Positions 11,815 to 21,365 of a stretch of 64,000 bases of DNA are shown piece by piece. The first letter of the stretch is position 1. Every line of letters starts with the position of its first letter. The stretch is from Ferrimonas futtsuensis DSM 18154. GTDB taxonomy: Bacteria > Pseudomonadota > Gammaproteobacteria > Enterobacterales > Shewanellaceae. The position numbers were made by a program, and so were the translations under genes. The stretch lies in contig NZ_AUGL01000010.1 in NCBI RefSeq assembly GCF_000422645.1, positions 120,141 through 184,140 on the forward strand, given 5' to 3'. The notes under the pieces were generated by a model. The model searched no databases. It saw only the letters and a program-made list of their open reading frames with translations, and was not told the origin of the DNA.

Positions 11815-13713
11815 TCAGGGCTCCAGGTAGGTGTAGCCAACCAGCCCCTGTTCCAGATCGATGAGAGCCTCATCCCGCTGACCGTCCGCCAGATTGCAGG
11901 ACTCCAGCCGGGAGCGATAACGCTCCAGCATCCACTCGGGATCCAGGTTGACGTACTCCAGCACCTCGTTGACCCGGGTACCGGGCAGGTACTCCACCAC
12001 CTCGATCTCACCATCGTCCTGCAGCTTGATGTCCACCACATCGGTGTCCGCAAACAGGTTGTGCATGTCCCCCAGGATCTCCTGGTAGGCACCCACCATG
12101 AAAAACGCCACATGGTAGGGGTGCTCGGCACTCCAGGCGGGCATCGGCAGGGTGGTCTCGATTCCCTGGCCATCCACGTACTGATCGATGGTGCCGTCGG
12201 AGTCACAGGTGATGTCCAGGATCACCGCCCGCCGGTCCGGCTTACTCTCCAGTCCGGACAGGGGCAGCACCGGGAACACCTGATCGATGCCCCAGGCATC
12301 GGGCAGGGACTGGAACAAGGAGAAGTTCACAAAGAACTTGTCCGCCAGCTTCTCGTTGAGCTCATCGATGATGGGCCGGTGAGAGCGGTTTTTCGGCGAC
12401 AGCTCCTTGGACACCTCGTAACACACCTGCAGATGCACCTGCTCCGCCCAGGCGCGCTGGGACAAGTCCAGCAGGCCATAGTTGTACTTGGCGTGCACGT
12501 CGGCCAGGTCGTTCACCGTGTCGTGGTAGGTTTCCCCCAGGGCGCGGGCGTCGGTGTGCTCGCGCACCTCCTGCAGGGTCTGCCACATGTTCTTCAGCAC
12601 CAGCGGCGCGCCGTTGCCCGGAGGGGGCAGGATCTCCGGCTCATAGGCCTCCACCCCGATCACGTCACCAATGAGCACCGCGTGGTGGGCGGTCATCGCC
12701 CGGCCCGACTCGGAGATCAATCTGGGGTGAGGCAGATGGTACTGGCGGCAGACATCACCGATGGCGTACACCACGTTGTTGGCGTACTCCTGCAGCGAGT
12801 AGTTCACCGAACAGTTGCTCTGACTGCGGGTCCCCTCATAGTCCACACCCAGGCCGCCACCCACATCCACCGTAGTGATGGGAGCTCCCAGCTTACGCAG
12901 CTCCATATAGAAGCGGCCACACTCGGTCAGCCCCTTCTGAATGTCGCGGATGTTGGCGATCTGACTGCCCAGGTGGAAATGCAGCAGCTGCAAACACTCC
13001 AACCGACCGGACTCCCTCAGGGTCTCCACCAGCTTGAGGATCTGAGCGGCAGACAGGCCAAACTTGGACTTCTCGCCACCGGATGCCTGCCACTTACCCT
13101 TGCCCTGGGACGCCAGCCGGGCACGCACCCCCAATAACGGGGACACACCCAGGGCCTCGGCCTCCTCCAGCACCAGCTGCAGTTCAGACATCTTCTCAAT
13201 CACCAGGAACACCTGGTAACCCAGTTGCTGGCCACGCAGGGCCAGGCGCACATACTCCCGGTCCTTGTAACCGTTACAGACGATCACCTGGGCACTGTCC
13301 TGGGCCATGGCCAGTACCGCCAGCAGCTCAGGCTTGGAGCCCGCTTCCAGCCCCAGGGACTGGCCCCCTCCAGCCAGCAGCTCCTGCACCACGGTGCGCT
13401 GCTGATTCACCTTGATGGGGTAGACCGCCAGGTACTGGCCCTGGTAGCCATACTCGTTGATGGCGGTGGTAAAGGCGCTGCACAGCCCCTGCACCTGAGA
13501 GTGCAGGATCTGGGGAAAGCGCACCAGCATAGGCAGCTGGGCGCCCCGGTCCTGAATCAGCTGCTCCGTCAACTTCGACAGCGACAGGCTGATCTGAGGG
13601 TTGGCCGGGTTGGGGCGCACCTCAACCTGACCCTCACCGTTTACACCGTAGTAACCCCGTCCCCAATAGGGAACATTATAGAGTTGATGGGCGTCGCGAC
13701 TACTCCAGCTCAA
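11815..13713 (-). CDS. speA: Biosynthetic arginine decarboxylase
   Basis: PLP enzyme of the alanine-racemase-fold type making agmatine from arginine, first step of putrescine synthesis. The 632-aa protein has YPIKVNQQ with the PLP Lys near residue 101, the HFHLGSQI motif, and a [13 protein letters not shown] phosphate-binding stretch. The frame begins with TTG at 13713, preceded by GGAGG at good distance; no ATG lies at the right place, so the TTG start is favoured ([20 protein letters not shown] fits the family). It follows speE after 14 bp and is likely co-transcribed with it. An agmatinase (speB), which sits beside speA in E. coli, is not present here. Confidence 0.95.
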   Translation of the reverse strand: MSWSSRDAHQLYNVPYWGRGYYGVNGEGQVEVRPNPANPQISLSLSKLTEQLIQDRGAQLPMLVRFPQILHSQVQGLCSAFTTAINEYGYQGQYLAVYPIKVNQQRTVVQELLAGGGQSLGLEAGSKPELLAVLAMAQDSAQVIVCNGYKDREYVRLALRGQQLGYQVFLVIEKMSELQLVLEEAEALGVSPLLGVRARLASQGKGKWQASGGEKSKFGLSAAQILKLVETLRESGRLECLQLLHFHLGSQIANIRDIQKGLTECGRFYMELRKLGAPITTVDVGGGLGVDYEGTRSQSNCSVNYSLQEYANNVVYAIGDVCRQYHLPHPRLISESGRAMTAHHAVLIGDVIGVEAYEPEILPPPGNGAPLVLKNMWQTLQEVREHTDARALGETYHDTVNDLADVHAKYNYGLLDLSQRAWAEQVHLQVCYEVSKELSPKNRSHRPIIDELNEKLADKFFVNFSLFQSLPDAWGIDQVFPVLPLSGLESKPDRRAVILDITCDSDGTIDQYVDGQGIETTLPMPAWSAEHPYHVAFFMVGAYQEILGDMHNLFADTDVVDIKLQDDGEIEVVEYLPGTRVNEVLEYVNLDPEWMLERYRSRLESCNLADGQRDEALIDLEQGLVGYTYLEP

Positions 13714-13727
13714 TGGCGTTTCCTCCG

Positions 13728-14588
13728 TCAGCTCACCTTGGCCAGACGATCCACCAGGTATTGCGGCAGGGCGAAGCTGCCCAGGTGGATGCCGGGGTTA
13801 TAGTACTTGGTGCTGATGCCAGCAGCGGCAAAGCGGGCACTGATGGTCTCCAGGCTCACCTGGCGCGCCTGGGCATTGTCACTGGCCCAGGCGAAGCTCA
13901 TCACACCACCGATGTAGGTGGGGACCGCCGCCACGTAGAAGTGGCGATCGCCAAAATAGGGCGCCAGTCGCTGATAAGTGGTTTCGGCTTCACCGGCCTG
14001 CATGAAGGGCACGCCGTTCTGGGCCACGAAGATGCCGCCTTCGGTCAGGCACTGCTTGCAGCCCTTGTAGAAGTCGGACTCGAACAAGGCCTCACCGGGT
14101 CCGATAGGATCGGTGCAGTCGGAGATGATCACATCGAACTTCTCCTTGCAGTTCAGCACGAACGCTTTGCCGTCATCGATGACAATCTCCACCCGGGCGT
14201 CGTCGAAGGCCCCCTGGCTGTGGTTGGGCAGGTGCTCCTTGCACATCTCGATAACGGTGTTATCGATCTCCACCTGAACCACCCGCTCCACGCCCTGGTG
14301 CTTGATCACCTCACGCAGCATGCCGCCATCGCCACCGCCGATGATCAGCACCTTGTTGGCGCTGCCGTGGGCCAGCAGGGGCACATGGGTCAGCATCTCG
14401 TGGTAGATGAACTCATCGGCTTCGGTGGTCTGGATAATGCCGTCCAGCGCCATCACCCGGCCAAAGCGCTCATTCTCAAAGATGATCAGCTCCTGATGTT
14501 CGGTGGGGGCGCGGAACAGCACCTTGTCCATGCCGAACTCCTGGCCATAACCTGGGTAGAGGGTTTCTTTGTAATGCTTGTCGCTCAT
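13728..14588 (-). CDS. speE: Polyamine aminopropyltransferase (spermidine synthase)
   Basis: Transfers aminopropyl from decarboxylated SAM to putrescine. The 286-aa protein has the [14 protein letters not shown]-binding loop, the [13 protein letters not shown] segment and the FYKGCKQCL stretch of the family. ATG at 14588 gives [16 protein letters not shown], matching E. coli-type SpeE starts. First gene of a speE-speA operon. A SAM decarboxylase gene (speD) is not in the window. Confidence 0.96.
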   Translation of the reverse strand: MSDKHYKETLYPGYGQEFGMDKVLFRAPTEHQELIIFENERFGRVMALDGIIQTTEADEFIYHEMLTHVPLLAHGSANKVLIIGGGDGGMLREVIKHQGVERVVQVEIDNTVIEMCKEHLPNHSQGAFDDARVEIVIDDGKAFVLNCKEKFDVIISDCTDPIGPGEALFESDFYKGCKQCLTEGGIFVAQNGVPFMQAGEAETTYQRLAPYFGDRHFYVAAVPTYIGGVMSFAWASDNAQARQVSLETISARFAAAGISTKYYNPGIHLGSFALPQYLVDRLAKVS

Positions 14589-15142
14589 TGCGCGGTCTCC
14601 GAACCATTTCGCGTCTGTCCCAACTGGCGGGCAGACTCATGTAGAAAGAGTGTAGATAAAACGGAGATCGAGGGTCGCGACCCGGACCAGAAGAGTCCGA
14701 AAGAGGGGGATATCATCATCATTGTGCTAAATCCTACCGGTTGCCGCTCCAACGTGAACTGTCACATCGGGCGGCTTATGCCACGAGAACCATAAAACCT
14801 CAGTTTATTGAAATCTGTTTGGGGAGAAGGCCCCACCCGAGCGCTTTATACCCCCTTTGTCAGGATTGCGCCAGAGAAACCAACGATTATATTTTGCGCC
14901 ACAGAGAGACTCACCATGAATCCTCCCCCTGACACTGGATCGATGCTGGCTGAGCCTTGCTGTAACGCCCATTTCACGCTCAAGGTAAAAAAATACCCTC
15001 AACATCACTGGATTTTGGGTGGCAAATACATAAAATAGCCGTCTAGATGTAGATGCGTCCAACCAGTCGATTCCGAGCGATGTGTGCTTATCGGTTGAAA
15101 TTCCGCATCTTTCCCCAGTTTCTAATGTGAGAGTTGATTGCC
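14589..15142. promoter_or_regulatory. Intergenic region speE / metK
   Basis: A 554-bp divergent gap with no supportable gene. It should hold the speE-speA promoter at its left side; the right end holds the metK promoter and MetJ boxes listed separately. No SAM-riboswitch fold was recognised. Confidence 0.5.
15031..15068 (+). promoter_or_regulatory. metK promoter -10 with MetJ operator boxes
   Basis: Candidate -10 TAAAAT (15031-15036) is followed at once by tandem 8-mers AGCCGTCT (15037-15044), AGATGTAG (15045-15052) and ATGCGTCC (15053-15060). They match the MetJ consensus AGACGTCT at 7, 5 and 5 positions. Tandem met-boxes at the transcription start are the known way MetJ-SAM represses metK in gammaproteobacteria. 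Confidence 0.7.
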
Positions 15143-16294
15143 ATGGCACGTCATCTGTTTACCTCTGAGTCCGTATCTGAAGGCCATCCCGATAAGATCG
15201 CCGACCAGATCTCCGACGCCGTCCTGGACGCCATCCTGGCCCAGGACCCCAAGGCTCGTGTAGCCTGCGAAACCTATGTGAAGACCGGTATGGTGATGGT
15301 CGGCGGTGAGATCACCACCTCCGCCTGGGTTGATATCGAAGAGATCACCCGCCAGACCGTCCGTGACATCGGCTACATCCACTCCGACATGGGCTTCGAC
15401 GCCAACTCCTGTGCGGTCCTGTCTGCCATCGGCAAACAGTCTCCCGACATCAACCAGGGTGTGGACAAAACCGATCCTCGTGAGCAGGGCGCCGGCGACC
15501 AGGGTCTGATGTTCGGCTACGCCAGCAACGAAACCGACGTGCTGATGCCTGCCCCCATCACCTATTCTCACCGTCTGGTGAAGCGTCAGGCTGAAGTGCG
15601 CAAGAACGGCACCCTGCCCTGGCTGCGTCCCGATGCCAAGTCCCAGGTGACCTTCGCCTACGAGAACGGCAAAGTCTCCGGTATCGACGCGGTGGTTCTG
15701 TCCACCCAGCACTGTGACAGTGTCTCCACCGACGATCTGCGCGAAGCGGTGATGGAAACCATCATCAAGCCCGTGCTGCCGACCGAGTGGATCAACAAGG
15801 ACACCAAGTTCTTCATCAACCCAACTGGCCGTTTCGTTATCGGTGGCCCAATGGGTGACTGTGGCCTGACCGGCCGCAAGATCATCGTAGACACCTACGG
15901 CGGCATGGCCCGTCACGGTGGTGGTGCCTTCTCCGGTAAGGATCCCTCCAAGGTTGACCGTTCCGCCGCCTACGCAGCCCGCTACGTAGCCAAGAACATC
16001 GTGGCAGCCGGCCTGGCCGAGCGCTGCGAGATCCAGGTATCCTACGCCATCGGTGTGGCCGAGCCGACCTCCATCAGCATCGAAACCTTCGGCACCGGCA
16101 AGCTGCCCGAAGAGAAGCTGATCGAACTGGTCCGCCGTCACTTCGACCTGCGCCCCTATGGCCTGATCGAGATGCTGAAGCTGGAGCGTGCCATCTACGC
16201 CCCCACCGCCGCCTACGGCCACTTCGGCCGCGTCGAGTTCCCCTGGGAGCAGACCGACAAGGCAGAAGCCCTGCGCGCCGACGCCGGCCTGTAA
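15143..16294 (+). CDS. metK: S-adenosylmethionine synthetase
   Basis: Makes SAM from methionine and ATP. The 383-aa protein begins [25 protein letters not shown] holds the catalytic His and [16 protein letters not shown] is the P-loop-like phosphate segment. The upstream TTG at 15134 is in frame, but the ATG at 15143 matches the E. coli start. Preceded by MetJ-like boxes and followed by a strong terminator, so it is monocistronic. Its position next to speA and upstream of sprT-endA-rsmE-gshB mirrors the E. coli chromosome. Confidence 0.98.
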   Translation: MARHLFTSESVSEGHPDKIADQISDAVLDAILAQDPKARVACETYVKTGMVMVGGEITTSAWVDIEEITRQTVRDIGYIHSDMGFDANSCAVLSAIGKQSPDINQGVDKTDPREQGAGDQGLMFGYASNETDVLMPAPITYSHRLVKRQAEVRKNGTLPWLRPDAKSQVTFAYENGKVSGIDAVVLSTQHCDSVSTDDLREAVMETIIKPVLPTEWINKDTKFFINPTGRFVIGGPMGDCGLTGRKIIVDTYGGMARHGGGAFSGKDPSKVDRSAAYAARYVAKNIVAAGLAERCEIQVSYAIGVAEPTSISIETFGTGKLPEEKLIELVRRHFDLRPYGLIEMLKLERAIYAPTAAYGHFGRVEFPWEQTDKAEALRADAGL

Positions 16295-16318
16295 TCCGGG
16301 CGATTCAGCCAAGACCGA

Positions 16319-16345
16319 AGAGGTGCCCCAGGGCACCTCTTTTTG
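16319..16345 (+). terminator. Rho-independent terminator of metK
   Basis: AGAGGTGCC / GGCACCTCT stem with a 4-nt loop, followed by TTTTTG. Confidence 0.92.
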
Positions 16346-16407
16346 TTTCCGGGTAGCGATGATCATCTGTGGTACTCTGACAGCAAAAATAAGATAGGGA
16401 GATCCCG

Positions 16408-17547
16408 ATGCGATACCTTGCCCTGCTGGCCCTGTTCAGCCTGTCCCTGAATGCCACCCCGCTGGACCCGGAGGAACTGAGGGTTGCCCAGGTGGAAACC
16501 GACCTGCCTGAGCTGCTGTCCCCCCTGGCCCCCATCAGCGACGGCACCATCGACCACCACCGCAGTGCCGCCGATGAGCAACAGCACACCCAGGCGATGA
16601 CCCTGGCTGGCAGCCGGCTGTGGCGCCACGCCGTGGCACGGGTGCAATCTGGCGCCCTGGATGACCGCCCCCTCTACTGGAGCCGTCTGTGGGTGCGCCG
16701 GGAGATAAAGCAACAGGCACCGGGCTATCAACCGGCCGACTGGCAGCAACAGGTCAGCATCGACGCCTTCGAACGCGCCTCCCGCGGCATGAGCGACATC
16801 CGCTTCAACAAAGGGGCAGACCTGAAGATTCTGGTCACCGGCTTCGACCCCTTCTTCCTGGACAGACACCTGAATCAGTCCAACCCCTCCGGCCTGGCGG
16901 CGCTGGCCCTGGATGGCCAGATACTGCACCTCAATGGCCGCACCGCCCAGGTGGAAGCGGCGATGATTCCGGTGCGTTTCGAGGACTTTGACCAGGGGCT
17001 GATTGAATCCTTGCTCACCCCCTACCTCGAGAACAGCCAGGTGGACATGGTGGTCACCATCTCCATGGGCCGCAGCGACTTCGATCTGGAGCGTTTTCCC
17101 GGTCTGAATCGCAGTGCCAAGGCGCCGGGCAACCGCAACCTCTTTACCGGGGCCACCAAGGAGGCGCCCCTCCCCCCCAGGCTGATGGAACAGGCCCTGG
17201 CCGGCCCAGAGTTTGTCGAGTTCTCCCTGCCGGTGGCCGCCCTGCAAAAGGCAAAAGGCCCCTGGAAAATCAACGACAATCATCAGGTGGCCACCCTGGA
17301 GAAAGGCGAATTTGAGGCCACCAGCCTGGAAGAACTGTCAGGGCAGACCTCGGTTTCCGGCTCCGGCGGCGGCTACCTCTCCAACGAGATCAGCTACCGC
17401 AGCATCCGCCTGGGCAACCTGCTGGAGGCCAGGGTGCCCACCGGCCACATCCATACCCCGAGAATCGCCCAGTACGAAGCGGACACCGAAGCGGCCATCG
17501 TCGCCCAGATCCGTGCCATGCTGACCCAGGCGATCGGCGCCCTCTGA
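16408..17547 (+). CDS. Exported pyroglutamyl-peptidase-I-like (family C15) protein with catalytic Cys replaced by Ser
   Basis: A 379-aa protein with a signal peptide (MRYLALLALFSLSLNA), unlike cytosolic Pcp enzymes of about 215 aa. The C15 signature ILVTGFDPF...NPSGLAA starts near residue 145, and DLER (Glu228), GGGYLSNEISY and GHIHTP (His349) line up with the Glu-Cys-His triad of pyroglutamyl peptidase I. Where Pcp has AGT(F/Y)VCN, this protein has GGGYLSN, so Ser325 stands in the Cys position. The spacing Ser325-His349 (24) equals the Cys144-His168 spacing in Pcp. It is therefore either a serine-dependent variant or a non-catalytic binding protein. The first 140 residues are of unknown type. 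It lies 15 bp upstream of the K+ channel gene, same strand. Confidence 0.75.
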   Translation: MRYLALLALFSLSLNATPLDPEELRVAQVETDLPELLSPLAPISDGTIDHHRSAADEQQHTQAMTLAGSRLWRHAVARVQSGALDDRPLYWSRLWVRREIKQQAPGYQPADWQQQVSIDAFERASRGMSDIRFNKGADLKILVTGFDPFFLDRHLNQSNPSGLAALALDGQILHLNGRTAQVEAAMIPVRFEDFDQGLIESLLTPYLENSQVDMVVTISMGRSDFDLERFPGLNRSAKAPGNRNLFTGATKEAPLPPRLMEQALAGPEFVEFSLPVAALQKAKGPWKINDNHQVATLEKGEFEATSLEELSGQTSVSGSGGGYLSNEISYRSIRLGNLLEARVPTGHIHTPRIAQYEADTEAAIVAQIRAMLTQAIGAL

Positions 17548-17562
17548 TAGAGCAGCAACACC

Positions 17563-18381
17563 ATGAGTAACCCAAGTCTCAAACAGCGGGTGTTCGACAT
17601 CATCTTCGGCACCGACACCCCGGCCGGCAAGGCGTTCGACCTGTTCCTGCTGGGGATGATCCTCCTCAGCGTGCTGGTGGTGATGCTCGACTCCATCGAT
17701 GCCCTCCACGGACAGCATGGCCAGCTGTTCTGGTACGCCGAATGGGGCTTCACCCTGTTGTTCTCCTTCGAGTACCTGGTGCGGCTGTGGGCCTCCCCCA
17801 AACCCAGCCACTACGCCCGCAGCTTCTACGGCGTCATCGATCTGTTGGCGATCCTGCCCACCTACCTGCAACTGCTGCTGCCCGGCACCCAGTACCTGCT
17901 GGTGCTCAGGCTGCTGCGGGTGATGCGGGTGTTCCGCATCGTCAAGGCGATTCGCTACCTGGCGGAGGCCAACCTGCTGTGGCGTTCCATCAAGGGGTCC
18001 CTGCGCAAGATCACCGTGTTCTTCACCTTCGTACTGCTGCTGGCCTGCGTCATGGGGTCGGTGATGTACATCCTGGAGGGGCCGGTCCACGGCTTTACCA
18101 GCATCCCCAAGGGGATCTACTGGGCGATCGTCACCATCACCACGGTGGGTTATGGCGACATCAGCCCCCAGACCACCCTGGGCCAGCTGGTGGCCTCGGT
18201 CACCATGATCCTGGGCTACTCGGTGCTGGCGGTGCCCACCGGCATCTTTACCGCCACCATCCATCAGGAGATGAGTCTGCACCGGGACCTGCGCCGCTGT
18301 GAAAACTGTGACCGCTCCGGCCACGACCAGGACGCCCGCTTCTGCAATCACTGCGGCACCGAGCTGGAGGAGCAGGTGTGA
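17563..18381 (+). CDS. Voltage-gated-type potassium channel with C-terminal zinc ribbon
   Basis: A 272-aa inner-membrane protein of the 6-TM ion-transport family. Hydrophobic segments begin near residue 25; there is an S4-like stretch LRLLRVMRVFRIVKAIR with spaced arginines, then the pore helix and selectivity filter TTVGYGD, then the last TM. The tail has two CxxC pairs (CENC...FCNHC), a zinc-ribbon appendix. K+ selectivity follows from GYGD. The start ATG at 17563 lies 15 bp after the C15-like gene, and its stop overlaps the sprT GTG start, suggesting translational coupling. Confidence 0.9.
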   Translation: MSNPSLKQRVFDIIFGTDTPAGKAFDLFLLGMILLSVLVVMLDSIDALHGQHGQLFWYAEWGFTLLFSFEYLVRLWASPKPSHYARSFYGVIDLLAILPTYLQLLLPGTQYLLVLRLLRVMRVFRIVKAIRYLAEANLLWRSIKGSLRKITVFFTFVLLLACVMGSVMYILEGPVHGFTSIPKGIYWAIVTITTVGYGDISPQTTLGQLVASVTMILGYSVLAVPTGIFTATIHQEMSLHRDLRRCENCDRSGHDQDARFCNHCGTELEEQV

Positions 18382-18857
18382 CCGCACTGCAGCAGGCCCT
18401 GGCGGAGCGGGTGGAGGCCTGCTACCTCACCGCCGAACAGCACCTGGAGCGGGCCTTTCCCAGACCCCAGGTCAGCCTGAAGCTGAGGGGGCAGAGTGCC
18501 GGTGCCGCCCACCTTCATGAAAATCGCCTGCGCTTCAATCCGGTGTTGCTGGCCGAGAACCCGGACATCTTCCTGGCGGAGGTGGTGCCCCATGAGGTGG
18601 CCCACCTTATCGCCTGGCAGCTGCACGGCAGAGTCCGCCCCCATGGCCACGAATGGCAGACCCTGATGAGCCAGGTATTTGGCTGTGCTCCCCGGGCTCG
18701 CCACAGCTTCGACATCAGCTCCGTCGCCCCACAGACGTTTCCCTATCGCTGCGGCTGTCAGGATCATGCCCTGACGGTGCGCCGCCACAACAAGGTACGC
18801 CGTGGCCAAGCCCGCTACCTGTGCCGCCACTGCAATCAACCCCTGACCCCCTTGTGA
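18378..18857 (+). CDS. sprT: SprT family zinc metalloprotease-like protein
   Basis: A 159-aa cytosolic protein. HEVAHL is the HExxH zinc site, with a following His in the GHEWQTLM stretch, and the C-terminal part has CGCQ...YLCRHC, a zinc ribbon; this is the SprT/Spartan-like architecture. GTG at 18378 overlaps the channel stop (GTGA), and the protein from there has the expected length (E. coli SprT 165). Position before endA matches E. coli. The precise substrate of bacterial SprT is not established. Confidence 0.92.
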   Translation: MTALQQALAERVEACYLTAEQHLERAFPRPQVSLKLRGQSAGAAHLHENRLRFNPVLLAENPDIFLAEVVPHEVAHLIAWQLHGRVRPHGHEWQTLMSQVFGCAPRARHSFDISSVAPQTFPYRCGCQDHALTVRRHNKVRRGQARYLCRHCNQPLTPL

Positions 18858-18910
18858 GTCCCCGCCGCCGGCAGTACCCTATGCCGGCACAGGTTCTATG
18901 ACTCAACCAA

Positions 18911-19615
18911 ATGAAATCACTATTGTTTTTACTTTTGGCCTCCGCGTCTGTCGCGGCGGCCCCCACCAGCTTCAACGCCGCCAAGCGACAGCTGGTGTCG
19001 GTTTATGACCATCTTCCCGGCGCCACCACCTTCTACTGCGGCTGCGATTACCGCCGCCAGGGCAAAAAACTGTTGCCGGATCTGCAAAGCTGCGGTTACC
19101 GGGTGCGCAAACAGACAACCCGCGCCAGTCGCATCGAGTGGGAGCACGTAATGCCCGCCTGGGCCTTCGGTCACCAGCTGCAGTGCTGGCAGGAGGGGGG
19201 GCGCAAGAACTGCAGAAAAGATAAAAGATTCAAAGCAATGGAGGCGGACATGCACAACCTGGTGCCCGCCCTGGGGGAGGTCAACGGCGATCGGGCCCAC
19301 TACCGTTTCACCGACATGGGACAGACCCCTTTCCAGTACGGTCACTGCGAGATGGTGGTGGACTTCAAGGGGCGTAAGGCCCAGCCCCCGGAGCGTGCCC
19401 GCGGTGCCATTGCCCGCACCTACCTCTATATGCAGGAGCAATATCGGGTTAAGCTATCGGGATCTCAACAGAAGCTGATGCAAAGCTGGGACAGGCTCTA
19501 TCCGGTCACCGCCCTGGAGTGCGAACGCCACCGCCTGGTCAGTCAGCAGCAGGGGTGGCCTAACCCCCACCTGGTTCAGCAATGCCAACAATTGGAAGCC
19601 AATGCGAATCCCTAG
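18911..19615 (+). CDS. endA: Endonuclease I (periplasmic DNase)
   Basis: A 234-aa EndA/Dns-type nuclease. Signal peptide [16 protein letters not shown], then FNAAKR, the conserved [13 protein letters not shown] (catalytic His region), DMHNLVPA and [12 protein letters not shown]. Cysteines at CGCD, CGY and near the C-terminus would form disulfides in the periplasm. In Vibrio and Shewanella these enzymes degrade extracellular DNA. It overlaps rsmE by 14 bp, in the E. coli order sprT-endA-rsmE-gshB. Confidence 0.95.
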   Translation: MKSLLFLLLASASVAAAPTSFNAAKRQLVSVYDHLPGATTFYCGCDYRRQGKKLLPDLQSCGYRVRKQTTRASRIEWEHVMPAWAFGHQLQCWQEGGRKNCRKDKRFKAMEADMHNLVPALGEVNGDRAHYRFTDMGQTPFQYGHCEMVVDFKGRKAQPPERARGAIARTYLYMQEQYRVKLSGSQQKLMQSWDRLYPVTALECERHRLVSQQQGWPNPHLVQQCQQLEANANP

Positions 19616-20333
19616 AATCTATCAACCCGGCCCCCTGGTCCCAGGCAATCTGGTGGCTCTGGCAGAGGACGGGGCCAACCACGTCGGTCGGGTGCTGCGG
19701 ATGCAGTCCGGCCAGGCCCTGGAGCTGTTTAACGGCGATGGCCACACCTACCCCGCCGAAATCACCGCCGCCAGCAAGAAGCAGGTGGAGGTCAGGGTGC
19801 TGGAGCAACTGGCCGATGACCGTGAGTCCCCGCTGAATCTGCACCTGGGACAGGTGATCTCCCGCGGCGAGAAGATGGAGTTCACCATCCAGAAATCGGT
19901 GGAGCTTGGGGTGAACACCATCACCCCGTTGTGGTCAGAACGCTGCGGCGTAAAACTCCAGGGGGACCGCCTGGACAAGAAGCTGGCCCAGTGGCAGAAA
20001 ATTGTCATCAGCGCCTGTGAACAGTGTGGCCGCAACACCATCCCGGTGGTACGGCCGGTGATGAAGCTGCAGGAGTGGCTGGCAGAGGAAACCTCGGCCA
20101 CCAAACTCAACCTGCACCCCAGGGCGGATTACAGCATCCAGACCCTGCCCGCCCCCATGGCGCGTGCCAGGCTGCTGATCGGCCCCGAAGGGGGACTGAG
20201 CGCGGAAGAGATTGAATCTGCCCGCCAGCACCAGTTTACCGACATTCTACTCGGCCCCAGGGTACTGCGGACGGAAACCGCCGCCCTGACCGCCATTACC
20301 GCCCTGCAGACCCGCTTCGGCGATCTGGGCTAG
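19602..20333 (+). CDS. rsmE: 16S rRNA (uracil-1498-N3)-methyltransferase
   Basis: SPOUT-class methyltransferase of 243 aa. [10 protein letters not shown] is the PUA-like start; the knotted SAM site is visible as [15 protein letters not shown] and [11 protein letters not shown] near the C-terminus. Methylates U1498 in the 30S subunit. The start ATG at 19602 lies inside the end of endA. Followed by gshB after 13 bp. Confidence 0.96.
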   Translation: MRIPRIYQPGPLVPGNLVALAEDGANHVGRVLRMQSGQALELFNGDGHTYPAEITAASKKQVEVRVLEQLADDRESPLNLHLGQVISRGEKMEFTIQKSVELGVNTITPLWSERCGVKLQGDRLDKKLAQWQKIVISACEQCGRNTIPVVRPVMKLQEWLAEETSATKLNLHPRADYSIQTLPAPMARARLLIGPEGGLSAEEIESARQHQFTDILLGPRVLRTETAALTAITALQTRFGDLG

Positions 20334-20346
20334 AAAGGAGTACAGC

Positions 20347-21297
20347 GTGATCAAAATCGGCATAGTGATGGACCCCATCGCAGAGATTAACCTGAAGAAG
20401 GACAGCAGCTTTGCCATGCTGATGGCGGCCCAGGAGCGCGGCTACGAGCTGCACTACATGGAGATGGCAGACCTGTTCCTGGATCAGGGTGAAGCCCTGG
20501 CCAGCATGAGCCCACTGACCGTACGCAACGAACAGGACAACCACTTCTCCCTAGGGGAAGCGCTAGAACGCCCCCTGGCCGATCTGGACGTGATCCTGAT
20601 GCGCAAGGATCCGCCGTTCGACACCGAGTACATCTACGCCACCTACATGCTGGAGCGAGCCGAAGAGCAGGGCACCCTGATCGTCAACAAGCCCTCCAGC
20701 CTGAGGGACTGCAACGAAAAGCTGTTTACCGCCTGGTTCAGCGAGTTCACCGCCGACACCCTGGTGACCCGCAGCGCCGAGCGCATCCGCCGCTTCCACG
20801 CCAAGCACGAGGACATCATCATCAAGCCGCTGGATGGCATGGGCGGCGCCTCCATCTTCCGCATCAAACCGGAGGGGGACAACATGGGGGTGATCATCGA
20901 GACCCTCACCGGCCACGGCAGCAGCTACACCATGGTGCAGAACTACCTGCCCCAGATTAAGGAGGGCGATAAGCGCATCCTGATCATCGATGGCGAACCT
21001 ATGCCCTACTGCCTGGCCCGCATCCCCCAGGGAGGCGAGACCCGGGGTAACCTGGCCGCCGGTGGCCGGGGCGAAGCCCGCCCCCTGTCCGACAGTGACT
21101 GGGCCATCGCCCGGGCCATCGGGCCTGAGCTCAAGCGTCGAGGCCTGATCTTCGTCGGCCTGGACGTGATTGGCGACAAGGTCACTGAGATCAATGTCAC
21201 CAGCCCCACCTGCATCCGCGAAATCGAAGCGGCGTTCGAGGTGGACATCACCGGTAAGCTGTTCGACGCCATCGAGGCCCGCCTGGCTCAGCGCTAA
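20347..21297 (+). CDS. gshB: Glutathione synthetase
   Basis: ATP-grasp ligase (316 aa) joining gamma-glutamylcysteine and glycine. Conserved features are MDPIAEINLKKDSSFAML, MRKDPPFDTEYIYATY, the ATP-grasp stretch IIKPLDGMGGASIF and EINVTSPTCIREIE near the end. Length equals E. coli GshB (316). The start codon is GTG at 20347, with AGGAG in front (GAAAGGAGTACAGC), ATG alternatives lying too far inside. Last gene of the unit; terminator follows. Confidence 0.97.
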   Translation: MIKIGIVMDPIAEINLKKDSSFAMLMAAQERGYELHYMEMADLFLDQGEALASMSPLTVRNEQDNHFSLGEALERPLADLDVILMRKDPPFDTEYIYATYMLERAEEQGTLIVNKPSSLRDCNEKLFTAWFSEFTADTLVTRSAERIRRFHAKHEDIIIKPLDGMGGASIFRIKPEGDNMGVIIETLTGHGSSYTMVQNYLPQIKEGDKRILIIDGEPMPYCLARIPQGGETRGNLAAGGRGEARPLSDSDWAIARAIGPELKRRGLIFVGLDVIGDKVTEINVTSPTCIREIEAAFEVDITGKLFDAIEARLAQR

Positions 21298-21312
21298 GCG
21301 ACAACAACATGC

Positions 21313-21340
21313 AAAAGCCCCGGTAAACCGGGGCTTTTTT
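21313..21340. terminator. Bidirectional terminator gshB / GGDEF-EAL gene
   Basis: Stem AAGCCCCGG (21315-21323) / CCGGGGCTT (21328-21336) with T-runs on both strands; it serves the convergent genes gshB (+) and the GGDEF-EAL gene (-). Confidence 0.92.
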
Positions 21341-21365
21341 CTAGGTCGACGTGATTCAAACCGGC

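Noticed and set aside
14589..15030. SAM riboswitch or small gene upstream of metK
   Set aside because: No recognisable SAM-riboswitch core; MetJ-like boxes explain regulation, and short frames there lack support.
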